In this document: one piece after another, positions 62,601 to 64,000 of the stretch
Layout: every line of letters starts with the position of its first letter
Numbering within the stretch: position 1 is the first letter of the stretch
Assembly: GCF_022919135.1 (NCBI RefSeq)
Contig: NZ_CP095049.1
Coordinates: 5,150,501-5,214,500, forward strand
DNA from: Hymenobacter cellulosivorans
GTDB taxonomy: Bacteria; Bacteroidota; Bacteroidia; Cytophagales; Hymenobacteraceae
Reading direction: 5' to 3'
DNA: 64,000 bases
Position numbers and translations under genes: made by a program
The notes under the pieces: generated by a model
What the model was told of the DNA's origin: nothing
The model's input: the letters and a program-made list of their open reading frames with translations, nothing else
Databases searched by the model: none

Positions 62601-64000
62601 GTAGGCATCCAGCTCGCCGGAATACCCAAAGCCGGTTTCGCTCAATAACCCAATAGCACCTTTCTGCGGGGCCAGTACCCAGTCCTGGGCGTAGCGGGCC
62701 CGCGGGGCCCGGAAGGCATTACCAGCCGCGCATCCATTGATAAACATAATGGGGTACTTGCCCACGTTGTTATAGCCCAGCGTGGGGTCGTTGATGTCGC
62801 CCAGGTCGAGCTGCAGCTGAGCGGGGTCACCGTGGCCGAAATAGGTTATCAGGGAAAGCCCGGCGTTCAGATCGGCTGAAATGTTCTTGGAAGTAGCTAT
62901 TCCAATGCTGGAATAGGTATTGACCACCTTACCAGCAAAGAACGGTCGCTCAATGTGCTTGGTCTTGTAGTGGTTCAGATAGCGTGAGAATTCCGGAAAC
63001 TCATAATCTTCCTTGGCGCCGAGCAGGTTGAGCGTGTTTTTGCGCCAGGGCTGGTTTTCGGTAGAGGCATCCAGGTTCTGCTCGTACTGCTTGAGCTTGT
63101 CGAGGTAAGCCAGTACTTCAGCCGGGGTACTAGCCGCAATTCTTCCCGTACCCATGCGGCCGGCGTAGTCATTACGGGCCCAGTCGGCCGTGAAAAAGAG
63201 GTCCGAAGCGCTGCGGGTGCTGGTCGGCACCAAGTCCCGCACCAACGGGCTGGTGCTGGTTTCCCTAAACCCGTTCGGGTTCTGGCGGTAGTACCCCCCG
63301 TCCCCAAACTCGCCCGCCCCGAGGCCCTGCCCCAGCAACAGCAGATATTTCGGGCGGGTGTTGGTAAGCATGTACTGAGCAAACTGCCGGATGGCCAGCG
63401 CCGACTTCTCTCCGTAGTGAAACTGGTCGTAGAGCTGCTCACTGGTTACGAGCAGGGTATCGAAGCGGGTAGAGCGGTAGATGGCATAGTCGCGCACCGG
63501 ATTTTGAGAGGTGCCGGTCGGTGTCATCAGGAAGGCATTGCTTACAATCAAGAAGTTGTAAGAAGCCGGATTGATCGTGCGAAACTGCACCCGCTTAGCG
63601 GGCAACGGCGGCACCAGAGCTTTATCAGTATCCGAAAGCAGCAGGGAGCGGGTAGTGGCCCCGGGCACGGCACTCGGAAACACAAAGCCGCGCCCAGTAC
63701 CGCTTGCTACCCCCTCTACCCGCTGCACGTTGTAGGGGTCCGTAATATCGTAGCCACGCACGGCGGCGGGCAGGTTGCTGAGCTGGTAAAAGGCCGGGGC
63801 CGAGCCCAGCGTCGAGTCATTCAAGAAGCGTACGTCCCGCTGGCCGGTAGGCCAGGCACTTGCCACGGGATGAATAACCCGGGCCGACACCATCCGAAAC
63901 CAGTTGCGCGCGCCTGGAGTCAGTGCCCCGTTTACCGTAACGTGGAACTGAACCCTACCGCTAGGAGCATCAGCAACGTTATAATTAATATACGAGCGGG
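59673..64000 (-). CDS. T9SS sortase-like C25 peptidase (PorU2-like), C-terminal part (runs off right edge)
   Basis: The frame stays open to the right edge of the window (sequence before the first ATG at 63893 continues INYNVADAPSGRVQFHVTV), so the N-terminus is missing and over 1440 residues are seen. It contains a gingipain-type C25 domain: catalytic His in TYFGHGDPAQ and Cys in FINGCAAGNAF, preceded by YLLLLGQGLG. Ig-like repeats follow, and the terminal domain reads FPYPNPITHKAKFVFTLTG and DGTDEYGDRLANGTYLYRV. This C-terminus and the great length fit the PorU2 group rather than canonical PorU. It probably attaches or processes T9SS cargo such as the proteins encoded at 23.6-31.2 kb. Confidence 0.9.
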   Translation of the reverse strand, partial: RSYINYNVADAPSGRVQFHVTVNGALTPGARNWFRMVSARVIHPVASAWPTGQRDVRFLNDSTLGSAPAFYQLSNLPAAVRGYDITDPYNVQRVEGVASGTGRGFVFPSAVPGATTRSLLLSDTDKALVPPLPAKRVQFRTINPASYNFLIVSNAFLMTPTGTSQNPVRDYAIYRSTRFDTLLVTSEQLYDQFHYGEKSALAIRQFAQYMLTNTRPKYLLLLGQGLGAGEFGDGGYYRQNPNGFRETSTSPLVRDLVPTSTRSASDLFFTADWARNDYAGRMGTGRIAASTPAEVLAYLDKLKQYEQNLDASTENQPWRKNTLNLLGAKEDYEFPEFSRYLNHYKTKHIERPFFAGKVVNTYSSIGIATSKNISADLNAGLSLITYFGHGDPAQLQLDLGDINDPTLGYNNVGKYPIMFINGCAAGNAFRAPRARYAQDWVLAPQKGAIGLLSETGFGYSGELDAYQDSIFQVLLNDPVWYSRPVADVQNEAIRRLQKTAFISESAISSWMGTVWHADPALRMYSPLQPDYTFGSPALEIRPVGSEPVRAKSESFKLLVRVKNTGKVIRNQLDFLIERKYDSGQATETTTRSERPPVLLGDTTYVFILNNPPSPAKVFGNSTFTVTLDHQNKIAELSETNNQAKYDFVFLQEGVTLLNPPEFALVAPNNVRLVGQTNDPAGPVRGFELELDTVPTFNSAVIMRTKINAALLADWRPKLPTLAGRDSVVWYWRMRFETPSAGENKEWSTSSFRVVRGTTGGWSQSHHGQYKRDELTGLNVAAPSGKWSFDPITQAINLQTKGGGDGSAVTYQPGYGIQLGAEPVNNVDCGVNSPNILVAVYDGITLKPLRNIGGGPYDSCGQAPNPYYHFASKDADNINASARQAQLLSLLTNIPQGAYVALVSVNKVNFSSFSPALKAAFTALGAQRINSLQDSDPYALFSRKGVGTAQEATASTSSTVPRNSQVVTLSGALNTFGTTGTLASVRIGPAQEWTTLHHTIRTEPSDSYKLQLVGIDTLGVSRVFDTNVTNRAYSLANINAKTYPYLQLALTATDAVNRTAPQIKQLLVTYRGYPEGIVRRDSVLAKTPKAYDPATLAEQAKGDGIIRVPVIFQNVSALPFGTPLKATFRLRSATKEISKEIPLNALNANGTIAFDAELSILDGLYGDITGSITLNINEKGRRLPELFYFNNDLSIPSFQIEDRSVPPVLDVAFDGQRILNGDIVSPRPVISVVLTDEDLRRPITDRNAFDLVLTPRNGMPKKVDLMASNVTFTTDPAKGTARIDYEPGQAEPLTDGQYTLEVQGRDATGRSAGTENYKVQFEVVNASSITNIFPYPNPITHKAKFVFTLTGAELPRNMKIQIMTLTGKVVREIMMQEMGIVRIGNNITDYAWDGTDEYGDRLANGTYLYRVVMDDPQNQFERRNTVADKAFKNGWGKLVLLR

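Overview
The window looks like a chromosomal segment of a Bacteroidota bacterium of the Cytophagales, most likely Hymenobacter or a close relative. The signs are GC-rich housekeeping genes, type IX secretion (T9SS) cargo with PKD, GEVED and CHU_C-type domains, a C25-family PorU2-like sortase, an M3 peptidase, and several Hymenobacter-style small proteins. The genus is inferred from protein style; no ribosomal RNA is present.

Region 1 (1-2300) holds the start of a large secreted beta-helix protein that runs off the left edge, plus a small hypothetical gene. Region 2 (about 2330-21640) is an accessory island. It is visibly AT-rich inside and littered with dead mobile DNA: a broken excisionase-like gene, the C-terminus of a tyrosine recombinase, a degenerate IS5-type element, a degenerate IS481-type transposase, a Tn3-type transposase fragment and an iteron-like repeat cluster. 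It ends at a tRNA-Lys gene (21678-21750).

The island carries a class I lanthipeptide gene cluster, all on the minus strand. In transcription order it has an exported alpha/beta hydrolase, a split LanB dehydratase (separate glutamylation and elimination-type domains), a luciferase-like flavin/F420 oxidoreductase, an array of five precursor units (three intact, one with a one-base frameshift, one leaderless remnant), a LanC cyclase with all zinc ligands, and, after 4.4 kb of transposon debris, a C39-peptidase ABC exporter and its HlyD adaptor. The parts fit one pathway: the leader directs dehydration by the split LanB, LanC forms thioether rings, the oxidoreductase may reduce dehydro residues, and the C39 exporter cuts after the double glycine and exports with HlyD.

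Region 3 (21.7-64 kb) is GC-rich chromosome. It has two T9SS cargo proteins (one with near-identical 0.5-kb internal repeats), rlmD, panE with a LysR-type regulator, thiL, an M3 oligopeptidase, a ferredoxin-type reductase, an M23 peptidase, a Gfo/Idh/MocA oxidoreductase, a DUF92 membrane protein, a carboxylesterase, a PAS histidine kinase, two short-chain dehydrogenases, a PaoABC-like molybdenum aldehyde oxidoreductase operon, a LolE/FtsX-like permease, a NamZ-like DUF1343 protein, fmt-folA, and the PorU2-like protein that runs off the right edge. Terminator hairpins sit between most convergent genes, and two of them lie inside larger inverted repeats.
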